Shown here in pieces: positions 52,111-61,181 of a stretch of DNA of 64,000 bases (position 1 is the first letter of the stretch; each line of letters begins with the position of its first letter). The translations under genes were made by a program, and so were the position numbers. Origin of the DNA: Methylobacterium aquaticum. Lineage in GTDB: Bacteria; Pseudomonadota; Alphaproteobacteria; Rhizobiales; Beijerinckiaceae. Under the pieces are notes generated by a model. That model was given only the letters and a program-made list of their open reading frames with translations. It was not told the DNA's origin and made no database searches. The stretch covers positions 5,973,501 through 6,037,500 of the forward strand of contig NZ_CP043627.1 of assembly GCF_016804325.1 (NCBI RefSeq), in the 5' to 3' direction.

Positions 52111-52590
52111 ATGAGAATCGTTATTAGCTTTCTTACATTCTTCCTCTTGGTCACTGAAACTATCCCAGTCGATGCTCAGAACGCCAACCCGCCCCCGTAT
52201 TTGCCTGACGACGGTCCGGGCTCCGTGTTTCCGCGTACGGGCGACCGCTGGCTTTATGAGGTGCGCTCTCCTGCTGGACGCGGCCAGCAGAGGTTCACCA
52301 GGATCGACGCTGTACCGGCACGCGGCAGCGGCTCCTGGAACGTTACTGTGAAGTGCGGCTTGATATCCATACGGACTGGGAAGCAGATACAAGTTGTCAG
52401 CGGTGCTGGTACGGCGGGTCGTGGTAGAATGCCGATCATAGGGCTCAATTTTTTATTCGGAGACGGCTCTCCCCGAACGGGTGGCATGATCGATCAGGCG
52501 CCAAGCGATGGCGACCGCCTCGACCTCAAAAGCGAGTTTACCGACCAGCGGTGTGCCTCGGGCCGAGGGGATCTCTCGTCGGGCGACTAA
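52111..52590 (+). CDS. Exported hypothetical protein
   Basis: This 159-residue protein has a clear signal peptide (MRIVISFLTFFLLVTETIPV, cut near DAQ). Mature part is Gly/Pro-rich with GDRWLYEVRSPAGRGQQRFT and two cysteines. Function unknown. Its base use is more AT-rich than neighbouring genes, in keeping with acquisition. Confidence 0.68.
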   Translation: MRIVISFLTFFLLVTETIPVDAQNANPPPYLPDDGPGSVFPRTGDRWLYEVRSPAGRGQQRFTRIDAVPARGSGSWNVTVKCGLISIRTGKQIQVVSGAGTAGRGRMPIIGLNFLFGDGSPRTGGMIDQAPSDGDRLDLKSEFTDQRCASGRGDLSSGD

Positions 52591-52797
52591 ACAAGATGTC
52601 TCTAAAAATATCTAGCAAACAAATTCCGAAAAGTATGTATACTCAATCATCCGTTTGAAATTTCATTGACTGGCTATATAAGGTTTCTCTTGCATTGAAA
52701 TTATTCTTGAAACACTTGCGCCACCCCCCAAACCAACAGACCGATTCTGGGGAGTGATTTTGTGCGTATGGCCCCCGTCCGATAGGGTTCTGCTCCG

Positions 52798-53379
52798 ATG
52801 AAGACCGCCAGCTCGAAACATACTGTCTATTTCACGGCTGATAGTCACTTCGGCCATGAAGGCATGATGGAAAACCGAATGTCGCGACCACGCCCATTCG
52901 GTTCGATTGAGGAGCATGACGAAACCCTCATTGCAAACTGGAATGCCGTAGTTCGACCTTGTGACGAGATCTGGCATCTTGGCGATTTTGCCTACGGCGG
53001 CACGATCGAGCACGCTAAGGCTGTGTTCCGACGCTTGAATGGTACAAAGAGGCTGCTGCACGGGAACCACGAAAAGTGGGGTAAGGCGTTGCCTTGGGCA
53101 TCCCAGCACGAAGGCTTCGTCGATGTGACCGTGGAGGGCAGCCGCCTTTTCCTATGCCACTACGCGATGCGGGCGTGGCCGGGCATCTGGCGTGGGACAC
53201 TGCATTTGTTCGGGCATACACACGCCTCCCTGCCAGATACCCGGCGTTCGGCGGACGTCGGCGTCGACGCCTGCAACTTCCGGCCAGTTCGCCTTGACGA
53301 AATCCGAGGTCGCATGGCCGAGGCCAGAGACTGGCCCGAGGAACTCGCTGGCGCCGCGGCGGCGGGCGAGGTCAACTGA
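52798..53379 (+). CDS. Metallophosphoesterase, calcineurin-like (paralogue 2)
   Basis: This 193-residue protein has DSHFGHEG, WHLGDFAYGG, HGNHEKWGK, LCHYAMRAWPG and LFGHTHASLP, matching the 46539-47144 protein motif by motif (WNAVVRP shared near residue 49). The third motif is GNHE rather than GNHD. The two are diverged copies of one family in the same accessory region. Likely phosphodiesterase, substrate unknown. Confidence 0.88.
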   Translation: MKTASSKHTVYFTADSHFGHEGMMENRMSRPRPFGSIEEHDETLIANWNAVVRPCDEIWHLGDFAYGGTIEHAKAVFRRLNGTKRLLHGNHEKWGKALPWASQHEGFVDVTVEGSRLFLCHYAMRAWPGIWRGTLHLFGHTHASLPDTRRSADVGVDACNFRPVRLDEIRGRMAEARDWPEELAGAAAAGEVN

Positions 53380-53467
53380 AGGGGAAATAATCCAAAAGAG
53401 CGCCCCAGCGCCCCCCCCTTATCGTCTTGTGCGATGATATCAGTGTGATTAGGCGTGGAGTAAGGGT

Positions 53468-53680
53468 TCATGCGAACTGAACGCTGAGTTCTGGAGCAAC
53501 GGCCACGTTGAAGGTCAGGTCAACCGCTTCAAGTTGGTCAAGCGTAGCATGTTTGGTCGAGCCAAGTTCGAACTGCTTCGCTAGTGCGTAATACATACCG
53601 TGTGAACTAATGAGTTTGATAGGACGTGGCTTGCCAGCACCGAAAGTGCGGATGAACCCCGTTCCGATGCTGTTTGACAT
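53468..53680 (-). CDS. Small hypothetical protein
   Basis: This 70-residue protein follows GAAGGGGCACA before ATG. It contains GFIRTFGAGKPRPIKLISSH and a beta-rich C-terminus. Function unknown. Confidence 0.6.
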   Translation of the reverse strand: MSNSIGTGFIRTFGAGKPRPIKLISSHGMYYALAKQFELGSTKHATLDQLEAVDLTFNVAVAPELSVQFA

Positions 53681-53738
53681 TGTGCCCCTTCGTCGGCAGC
53701 ATCTAGGAAAGCAGATCGTCCGCGAGTTTTGGTCTATC

Positions 53739-54158
53739 TCATCGGAGCGGGAGAACCCGGCCCTGCGACTGAACAGCTTTAGGCCGCCAGTCTCCTCGTA
53801 GCTTCGGGTCCATGCGGTACTCGCCGCCGTCTTCTACGGCCACACAAGGGATGTCGCCCTGCCATTGGAGACAGTACCAGGCGAGGCGGTACACGATGTC
53901 CTCACAGGTCATGCGAGGCCGGCATTGCATGTGCGTTGTCCCGCCGGCGACATCTCCACATGCTTTGAGGAGCGGTGTCACTGCCCTTAACCCAATCACC
54001 TTACGGCAGGGTGGCTGCCCCTCAACGCCCGCATGTGCCAAGGCGTAGGCCCGTGCTCGCTGATATGCCGCTCGGTACTCACCGACTGGAGTCTTCGTAC
54101 AGCTGCTGGCGGCGGCCGGGGCGGCGGCGAGAATGAGAGCGAAGGCCACGAGCTTCAT
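53739..54158 (-). CDS. Exported Cys-rich hypothetical protein
   Basis: This 139-residue protein has a signal peptide (MKLVAFALILAAAPAAASSC) and six or so cysteines in the mature part (CRKVIG, ACGDVAGG, CRPRMTCEDIV, YCLQWQGDIPC), so it is probably a disulfide-rich periplasmic protein. Not recognised. Confidence 0.68.
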   Translation of the reverse strand: MKLVAFALILAAAPAAASSCTKTPVGEYRAAYQRARAYALAHAGVEGQPPCRKVIGLRAVTPLLKACGDVAGGTTHMQCRPRMTCEDIVYRLAWYCLQWQGDIPCVAVEDGGEYRMDPKLRGDWRPKAVQSQGRVLPLR

Positions 54159-54325
54159 GACACTGTCTCCGGAATTTCGATAAGGTCGGCATCATTTGGC
54201 GGCACTGCAAACCGACCCAGGAGTCCGGCGCCTGTCGCCACGCGCTTAACAGTCGTGGCTAATCGCGTGGCGACGGTCTTGGGCGCCGTCAGAGCGGCGG
54301 CGTTCGTGGATAGCGCCGGAATCGT

Positions 54326-54532
54326 GAGAGCATTTTCCGTGATCATTGGACCTTGGAAAACGGTCTGTCTCTTTGTTTGTGATACATTTTTTTCGAGAAC
54401 CCGACAGCCATTTCGCGGAAAATGCTCTAGAGCAGGGCCCGATCACGTTGCAATCGGGCGCTGCTCTAGGTCGTTGGTTTCGCCGCATTTTCTTCGCCCA
54501 ACCGGCGGCCACTTGGTCGGAAAATGCTCTAG
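54326..54532. repeat. REP-like repeat cluster built on GAGCATTTTCCG
   Basis: The core AGAGCATTTTCCG occurs at 54327-54339 forward and, inverted, as CGGAAAATGCTCTAG at 54416-54430 and 54518-54532. A palindrome beginning CTAGAGCAGGGCCCGAT and ending CTGCTCTAG spans 54427-54469. No gene is credible in 54159-54560. This pattern is typical of short interspersed palindromic elements. Confidence 0.72.
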
Positions 54533-54560
54533 CTCGCGCTATCATACATCTTACCTGGTG

Positions 54561-55043
54561 CTAGGCTGCCTCCGCGAGCATCCCGCCATCACCGTGGCTG
54601 AGGAAATAATCACGCGAGACGTCTGGCTTGAGCTGGGAAGCAACATAAAAGTATATGATTGATAGTATCAGAACTGGAACACCAAATCCGAAAAAAGGAA
54701 GCATTAGCACTCCACCGATCAGGAATTTGATAGCCTTCTTTCTCGCACTGCAGTAATCTACGTCAGTGTAGTGAACGTCAAGCTTATGCTTGACACCGTA
54801 AACGCATACCATCTTAGGGTGTCCGCTCAGCCATAGTTCGACTGCCTCACCGCAGTCCATGGCCGACTGAATGATCAGGGATGCTTCCGCATCGACGGAC
54901 ATGTTCGGAAAAAAACGCGTCCGCCCGTCGGATAAGCGCACTCGAACCCCGCTCCAGACGGCGCCTCCGGGTGAATCCGATTGAATGCTATCGAGCGTTT
55001 GGGACGCGATGCCGAGCACGTGACACTTGATTACGTCGGTCAT
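54561..55043 (-). CDS. Hypothetical membrane protein
   Basis: This 160-residue protein starts at ATG 55043 (MTDVIKCHVLGIASQTLDSI), with residues about 108-130 forming one or two hydrophobic helices (FLIGGVLMLPFFGFGVPVLI). The first 100 residues form a small soluble domain. It is 11 bp after the gene at 55055-55765, so the two are co-transcribed. Function unknown. Confidence 0.65.
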   Translation of the reverse strand: MTDVIKCHVLGIASQTLDSIQSDSPGGAVWSGVRVRLSDGRTRFFPNMSVDAEASLIIQSAMDCGEAVELWLSGHPKMVCVYGVKHKLDVHYTDVDYCSARKKAIKFLIGGVLMLPFFGFGVPVLILSIIYFYVASQLKPDVSRDYFLSHGDGGMLAEAA

Positions 55044-55054
55044 GATGGCCGCTT

Positions 55055-55765
55055 TCAGTCGTTGAGTATGTAGGAGAAATGCAAGACGGCGTGCGGACTG
55101 CGGTCGGAGTAGCCCATGACCTCGCATCCCTTCCGCACCGGGCCGGGGCCGCGCAGGGTAAGGCGGTAGGCATGCTCGGAGTGCCGGCCACGAACCGGAT
55201 AGGGCGCCGGCGGGCAGTATTCTTTGAAGGCGTAGGCGGTCCCCTTGACAACGTTCTCTGGCCACAGGGTGCCACGGAACAGGACCGTGCCGACCTTTGC
55301 GACCGGGTGCAGCGAGCGCTTGAGTTGCGAGTAGGCGACGATCCCGGTCACGGGGTCGATCATCACCTCGCTGCCGTTGTGGGTCCAAAGGCGTCCGGAC
55401 GGAACGACGTTGGGCAGCGTCAGCTTGGACACGTTCGTGTTCTTCCGCCGAACGATGGGGGCACCCGAGGCGCAACCAGGATTGTCGATCACGAGCTTGC
55501 CCTTGCCACCCTTCAGATCGTTCTCCGCCTCAACGACGTAGACGGCCCCGAGCGGTGGGGCGCCGCCGGTCCAGGCGCCCTGGGCGAGCATGACGGTACC
55601 CGATCCGGTGACGGCAGATGCGGTGTTTGACCCAGCCTCGCGGACCTCGCAGCGAACATCGACCATCCAGAGAGCCTGTCCGTTCTGAACCTTTCCATCG
55701 TATAAAAAGGTTACGACGGACTTAAAGGGCGATCCCGCCGTGTTTCTGGGGTCTCGACCGACCAT
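55055..55765 (-). CDS. Hypothetical protein
   Basis: This 236-residue protein has beta-rich repeats without a clear signal peptide at ATG 55765; an earlier start outside the visible frame is possible. Segments include SVVTFLYDGKVQNGQALWMV, GTVMLAQGAWTGGAP and HAVLHFSYILND. No family recognised. Confidence 0.62.
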   Translation of the reverse strand: MVGRDPRNTAGSPFKSVVTFLYDGKVQNGQALWMVDVRCEVREAGSNTASAVTGSGTVMLAQGAWTGGAPPLGAVYVVEAENDLKGGKGKLVIDNPGCASGAPIVRRKNTNVSKLTLPNVVPSGRLWTHNGSEVMIDPVTGIVAYSQLKRSLHPVAKVGTVLFRGTLWPENVVKGTAYAFKEYCPPAPYPVRGRHSEHAYRLTLRGPGPVRKGCEVMGYSDRSPHAVLHFSYILND

Positions 55766-56197
55766 TGGTCGGTGATCGGACTTGCCTGGGCAATCATTGA
55801 ATACGATGTAGCCATTGCGGGGATAGCTATCAACTTATAGTACATTATCATAAATAAATATACCATTTCTATATATGAGACACTCTATCGGTAGCAAGTG
55901 ATTATAGTAATTTTAGGATTGATGCTGAGATATTAATTGTCATACTGCGGAGCAGTAGCATATCTTACCTAACTAAAACGGGAGTAGTGTTTGGGGATGT
56001 CGGCCACGTGAAGCGCTTTCACTCGAAGGTCACGAGGTAACCATCGACCTGCCATTCGCTCTCGACCTTGCTAAAATGGTGACCGTTGGACCAGCAGTAA
56101 TTACCCAGGGGGTGTCGGGACGGCGCGGTTCGGTCGCGGCGGATTCGTGGGGTCTCCCCCCTTTGCCGGAACGCGGTTTGGCTGATTCGTTATCGGG
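55766..56197. other. AT-rich intergenic region
   Basis: No credible gene. 55800-55970 is strongly AT-rich. The promoter of the minus-strand pair at 54561-55765 should lie at its left edge. An IS66 transposase fragment begins at the right edge. Confidence 0.6.
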
Positions 56198-56370
56198 ATG
56201 AGCCGCAGTGACCTCGAGCGCCTGAGCAAGGAGGAACTGATCGAGCTGATGCTGAAGCTGTACCGGCCGGCGAAGACCCTTGCGCATCTTGTCCAAACCG
56301 CCGGCGAGCGACAGCATGGAGCGGTGCGAGAAGGCCCTGGCCGGCGCGCGACGTGCCCCGGACAATTGAA
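56198..56370 (+). pseudogene. IS66-family transposase, 5' remnant
   Basis: MSRSDLERLSKEELIELMLK followed by LYRPAKT is the N-terminus of IS66 transposase; after a frameshift near 56283 the typical LSKPPASDSMERCEKAL continues to a TGA near 56370. Only about 55 residues remain. Confidence 0.8.
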
Positions 56371-56449
56371 CGCTTGTCGTCCGTCCCCACAGGGACTTCC
56401 CGCGCCGTGGCTCGAGCCGGCCCGGGAAGGCCTCGTACTGGAGCCTTCC

Positions 56450-56732
56450 TCAATCCACGACCTTGAGGTTGTTCACATTCACATCGCCATCCTGGGTGGT
56501 GAAGCTCGGTGCCCGGCCGTTCGACTGGGAGACGCCGCTGATGCGGTGGTCGCCGCTGTCGTAGGTGGCCAGCTTGCCATCAGTCTCGACGAGGAGCCGC
56601 TGCTTATCGGGGAAGAACGCGTAGCGCATCCCGTCCCGACCGCCGCTGGCCGAGATCCTTGGGCCACCAGGGCTCTGAGCCCTTCATGGGCTCCATCGGC
56701 TTCATGGGTTCTATGGGCTTCATCGGTTCCAT
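56450..56732 (-). pseudogene. Frameshifted MEPMKP-repeat small protein
   Basis: The minus strand begins MEPMKPIEPMKPMEPMK, a Met-Glu-Pro-Met-Lys repeat, followed by GSEPWWPKDL. The frame shifts near 56665, and GMRYAFFPDKQRLLVETDGK, LATYDSGDHRISGVSQSNG and a final GDVNVNNLKVVD follow in another frame to a stop at 56450. The two parts match one family of small proteins of unknown function seen in Rhizobiales. It is probably broken. Confidence 0.65.
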
Positions 56733-57032
56733 CGCGCACGGTCCTCTGGCGGAATGTCTGAAGCCAACGCTACGCTCGAAGCTTCGAAAGGTTGCCTAAA
56801 AAACTAGGGCTGCGAAGTCTGCTGTTGAGCTTGCCGTTCGAGGACGTTGAGATAGGCGCCAGGATCGCTGCGGAAGCGGGTGAGATGGGTTGGAGCCTGC
56901 CTACGGATGTTGAGGGACCCGCATGGGCGGAGCTGCTCGTTGCAAGCTTGAAGCTGTCGTGCTGGGCTCAGGAGGACCGGCGGGACAGCGCGGGAGCATG
57001 CGAGCAGCAGAACGCCGCTCGAACGCCCCGTG

Positions 57033-57707
57033 GCGCGTTACGGCGTGGCGTGGTGCGCCATGCCACACGACCTGCCGCCCTGGCATGCCGTGTACAGTTA
57101 GGCCCGACGCTGGCTACGAGCCGGCTGCTTTGAGAGCCTGGTTCACGATCTGCGCGCTGTGCTGCGCCTGGCCTAGGGCCGGGCTGAGGAGCCCTTGGCC
57201 GTCGTGCCTGACAGCCGCACCTTGCGCTCTACGCCCGAGAGTGGGGCTCGCGCCGCCTGGGACGGACACAAACGCACGCGCGGCTCGAAGCTGCACGCGG
57301 CGGTCGACACGCTCGGCCAGATGCTGGCGCTGCACGTCACGCCTGCCAATGCCGACGACTGATTTGCCATCGCCGCTCTGACTGACACCGTGTCGGAGGC
57401 CATCGGTGACAGCGTGGACCTCGCCTTTGTCGATGAGGGCTACGAGGGCGAGCGCGCGGCGAAGGCAGCGGCTGACCACCGCATCACCTCGGAGGTGGTC
57501 AAGCTGCCCGAGGTCAGGCGCGGCTTCGTTCTGCTGCCACGCCGATGGGTGGTCGAGCGCTCCTACGCCTGGATTGGGCGCTTCCGCCGCTAGATCCGTG
57601 ACTACGAACGCCTGCCCGCCACCCTCGCGGGACTGAACGTCGTCGCCTTCAGCGTCCTGCCGCTCCGACGGGCGGCAGGCTTCGCTGCGACCAGTAACAA
57701 CCTCTAG
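57033..57707 (+). pseudogene. IS5-family transposase with four in-frame stops
   Basis: One frame reads [88 protein letters not shown] and RDYERLPATLAGLNVV, the order found in IS5/IS427-group transposases. Stops interrupt it at 57099, 57174, 57360 and 57591 with no frameshift in between, so it is an old, decayed copy. The region 56733-57032 holds no recognisable gene. Confidence 0.85.
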
Positions 57708-57897
57708 CCGATTTCTCGGGGCACGACATGTTCCGTGTGCCCGCAGCTCATGTCAGCGTTGAGGACGACTGAAAGGTGTCCGGATTTTTGGCCGATAGTC
57801 TTCTGCCTTCGCGCGACTGAGGATCACCTCCTCATTCCGGAATAGCGTGTTAGCTCAATTCTAATACCCACGAAGATGGTTTTTACATTATTAACCG

Positions 57898-59202
57898 CTA
57901 AAAATTCGCGGTGTCGTCGAGACAATCGAGCGCGCTGTCGCGGGCGCGCACAGCAATATCAACCATGCGTTCGATATGTTCGGCCTTATGATCCGCCATA
58001 ACTTGTAGTCTCCACCTATCTCTATTTCGCGCCACAGCTGGATGTTCAACTAGGTTGACAATGCCCCCATATTCAATGACGAATTTAGTAGCAAGCCTAG
58101 CCAGAGGAGTAGAGCCAACGATCATTGGGACGATAGGACTAGGTCTTCCAATGACTGTAAATCCACTTCCTATAAGTTTTTGACGAAGCAACAACGTATT
58201 TTCGTGTAGAAGCCGCCTTCTATGTTTTCCCTCATCAGAGCGGACTATACTGAGAGAAGCTAGAATTACTGCGGCTTGTATAGGGCCCATCGCATTGGTG
58301 AATGTCGATGGACCACAGGCCGCTCGCAGCCCAAACCTCAAGCCCGCATTGTTGCAGGCGACAAAACCGCCAACGGATGAAAAAGTCTTAGAAAAAGACC
58401 CCATAAGAACATCGATCTTCCCCCATATTTTTTGCTCCCCAAGGACCCCCTTACCGTCTGTACCAATCGCACCTAGGTCGTGGGCACAATCTACCAAAAG
58501 AACTGCATTATACTCTCTGCACAATAATTGCAAATTAATCAGATCTGGAGTATCGCTATCCATGGAGAACAGGCTCTCCGTTATTACTAATATACCATTT
58601 GTTTTATCATGCTGTCTTATACGCTTTAATCTCCGTTCAACGGCAGGAACGGAGAGGTGGGGAAATTTGTAAATGTGTGCTTTTGCATCTACAGCAGCTT
58701 CTTGAAGGCATGCATGCGCAAGATTGTCGATAACAACGTGGTCTCCTTCCCGGAGTAGCGTCTTTACCACACCATATCCAGCACCCCAGCCCGTAGTAAA
58801 CAGCGTCACGTACTGGTAGTTGAGGTATTCACTCAATTGACACTCAAGATCGATTGACAATTGCGTGTTACCCATCAAAGCAGCTGAGCCTGCGCTATGG
58901 ACGCCATATTCCTTCGCCGCTGATATAGCAGCTTCTACAATTTTGGGATGGGTTGAGAGCGATAGATAATCTTGGCTTGCGAAATTAACACCTTCAAACG
59001 GTCGGCCGTCCCTGTACGCACCACGTGTTATCGGCTGTATTGGGCCACGACTATACTTCTGGTACGGATCGAGACCGGCGCTATTCCTGTCCTCAAACCA
59101 ATTGCCTAGAGCTGTCCATCTATTAACTAGATTGACCTCTGATCTATGATACTTCTCAGTCACGCTCCCAGCTAAAGCCGGTTCAACCTGAGATTTCGGC
59201 AT
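57898..59202 (-). CDS. Alpha-oxoamine synthase family PLP enzyme (A)
   Basis: This 434-residue fold-type I PLP enzyme belongs to the family of KBL, BioF, ALAS, serine palmitoyltransferase and CqsA, which condense an amino acid with an acyl-thioester and lose CO2. Visible residues: HSAGSAALMGNT at 102-113, H163 stacking on PLP (NLAHACLQE), E209, D238 and H241 in VDCAHDLGAI, and the PLP lysine K272 in GSFSKTFSSVGG. The N-terminal extension (about 45 residues, with LDPYQKYSRG) is typical of acyl-binding members. It lies 129 bp downstream of the paralogue. Gene composition is far more AT-rich than the genome. Substrates are unknown. Confidence 0.9.
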   Translation of the reverse strand: MPKSQVEPALAGSVTEKYHRSEVNLVNRWTALGNWFEDRNSAGLDPYQKYSRGPIQPITRGAYRDGRPFEGVNFASQDYLSLSTHPKIVEAAISAAKEYGVHSAGSAALMGNTQLSIDLECQLSEYLNYQYVTLFTTGWGAGYGVVKTLLREGDHVVIDNLAHACLQEAAVDAKAHIYKFPHLSVPAVERRLKRIRQHDKTNGILVITESLFSMDSDTPDLINLQLLCREYNAVLLVDCAHDLGAIGTDGKGVLGEQKIWGKIDVLMGSFSKTFSSVGGFVACNNAGLRFGLRAACGPSTFTNAMGPIQAAVILASLSIVRSDEGKHRRRLLHENTLLLRQKLIGSGFTVIGRPSPIVPMIVGSTPLARLATKFVIEYGGIVNLVEHPAVARNRDRWRLQVMADHKAEHIERMVDIAVRARDSALDCLDDTANF

Positions 59203-59331
59203 TTTTGCTCATTCCCCCAGCCTAGAACTCTCATGTGCGTGGTGGATGGCCAACTGCTATCATCGCATTTTGCGGATAGGTCGGCGGCATTTCCTATATT
59301 CCACGCATTATTACAATATAAATGTACGTTA

Positions 59332-60657
59332 TTAGCGCGCTTTGCTCATTACTTCCAGATATGAGCTTGCATTTTGCCTTGCACGAACCGCAATATCAAC
59401 GAACTTATCGATCTGATTTTTGTTATGATTTGCCATCATTTGGATCCTCCAGCGGCTGGTATCTCTCTTCACAGCGGGATATTCGACAAGATTTGTGATA
59501 CCGCCAAGCTCAAATGCGTGATGCGTAGTCAACCGAGATATGGCGTTATCTCCGAGTATCACAGGAACGATAGCACTAGGCTGCCCAAATAAAATAAAAT
59601 CACTTTCTGCCATGCGCTTGCGCATGTAGAGAACGTTTTCCATCAGTCGCGAACGTAATTCTACCCCTTCGTCTCGTTCGATAATATCAAGACATTTGGA
59701 AATGATAGCGCATTGAATAGGAGAGATCGCGTTTGTGAACGTAAGGGGGCCACAACCATATCGCATCGCTAGTTTTAAATTTGTGTCGTTACTGGCGACA
59801 AAACCGCCGTTTGACGCGAATGTTTTTGAGAAAGAGCCCATTAGAATATCTGGCATCCCCGTGCAGCCCTGCAATTCTAGATAGCCGCCGCCTTTTGGCG
59901 CAATAGCACCCATGTCATGTGCTGCGTCCACCATCAATGTCGCACCGTGTGCCCGACACAAATTCTGGAGCGCAGCAATATCAGGAACGTCGCTATCCAT
60001 AGAGAATACTGTTTCCGTTACGACCAAGATACCCGCCGCCGGGTGATCGTTTCGGATCTTCAACAGCAGTGTCTTTGCGTGTTCAAATGATAGATGGGGA
60101 AAGGTGTGAACATTTCCGGTCGAGCCGCGCGCTCCCTCGTGAAGCGAGGCATGGGCAAGGCGGTCGATGATGACGTGGTCGCTAGGTCGGACTAGTGTCT
60201 TGATCACGCCGTAACCAGCACCCCAGCCGGTAGGAAATACGGTGCAATCTTTATAGCCGAGAAATTCGGCCATGCGTTGCTCAAGATCTACTGATAGCTT
60301 AGTATTACCCATGAGCGCTGCGGACCCGGCGCTGTGTACACCGAAATCATCAATCGCGTTTTTTGCCGCATGCAGTACTTCAGGATGGCTCGCTAGGTTT
60401 AAATACTCCTGAGAGCCAAAATTCACCCCTGATACTGTATGGCCGTCCCGTGTCGACGCCGTACACTCGGTAGCAATCCGCGAAGACGTGAACTTCGAAT
60501 ACGGGTCGATCCCGAAGCGGAGACGACCGTCCCACCAATCTTGATGCTCTCTCCAGCGATTTAATAAACTTGCGCCATCATGTTCAATATAGTCTGCCAA
60601 ACTTCCGCTTAGCAAGCTGTTAGCAATTGTGTCTGACATCGACCCGTCTCTCGACAT
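59332..60657 (-). CDS. Alpha-oxoamine synthase family PLP enzyme (B)
   Basis: This 441-residue paralogue of the downstream enzyme starts at ATG 60657 (or 60639). It conserves HSAGSAALMGNT (108-119), H169 (RLAHASLHE), E215, D244 and H247 (VDAAHDMGAI) and lysine K278 in GSFSKTFASNGG. Both copies keep every catalytic residue, unlike the dead LCB1 subunit of eukaryotic serine palmitoyltransferase, so each could be active as a homodimer. It sits 524 bp downstream of the LuxR-type regulator on the same strand. Confidence 0.9.
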   Translation of the reverse strand: MSRDGSMSDTIANSLLSGSLADYIEHDGASLLNRWREHQDWWDGRLRFGIDPYSKFTSSRIATECTASTRDGHTVSGVNFGSQEYLNLASHPEVLHAAKNAIDDFGVHSAGSAALMGNTKLSVDLEQRMAEFLGYKDCTVFPTGWGAGYGVIKTLVRPSDHVIIDRLAHASLHEGARGSTGNVHTFPHLSFEHAKTLLLKIRNDHPAAGILVVTETVFSMDSDVPDIAALQNLCRAHGATLMVDAAHDMGAIAPKGGGYLELQGCTGMPDILMGSFSKTFASNGGFVASNDTNLKLAMRYGCGPLTFTNAISPIQCAIISKCLDIIERDEGVELRSRLMENVLYMRKRMAESDFILFGQPSAIVPVILGDNAISRLTTHHAFELGGITNLVEYPAVKRDTSRWRIQMMANHNKNQIDKFVDIAVRARQNASSYLEVMSKAR

Positions 60658-61181
60658 GATATTTCAAGCCACCATTGGCCATGTATCTCAACTTACCACT
60701 AACCACTATTACATATTGATAAATGACGGAAGCTATAATACAAATATCACGTATCTACTGATATCATCTATATGATATAGGCGACTGCAAATTCAATCTT
60801 GGCCCAATGCACGCCTCAGTTATCTGTAAGCACTTATTGAGCGCTGCCAGTGTACGAGGTTCGTAATCTGTGCTGCATACCACAAATGTGGTACGTAGAC
60901 ACTTTGCGGGATGAGATTGACGTGCCAATTAAAAATGGTCGATCTTCAGCAATATAATGATCGTACCTGCTGCTCACGCGCAGGAATGCGCCCAATCCGT
61001 TGTAGAAGTCGAATGGCGAATAATTTTGATGATTTATTTAAATCTTGATAACTCGATACTAAATTAGATGTTAATATGAAAATAGCCATCTATATCGTGG
61101 TATTTTTCAAACGAGGACATGAGATAAGCATAGATCTGGCAAATAATTATTTGGTGGTCCACTCAATACGAGTTGCGCCTA
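60658..61181. promoter_or_regulatory. AT-rich promoter region with perfect palindrome
   Basis: The spacer between the LuxR gene stop and the first synthase gene holds no credible gene. TACCACAAATGTGGTA at 60878-60893 has 7-bp arms around AA, the size and symmetry of a LuxR-family operator; it lies 221 bp upstream of the synthase start. No clear -35/-10 was fixed. Confidence 0.55.

Noticed and set aside
59374..59592. Plus-strand open frame inside synthase B
   Set aside because: Antisense shadow with no ribosome site or motif.
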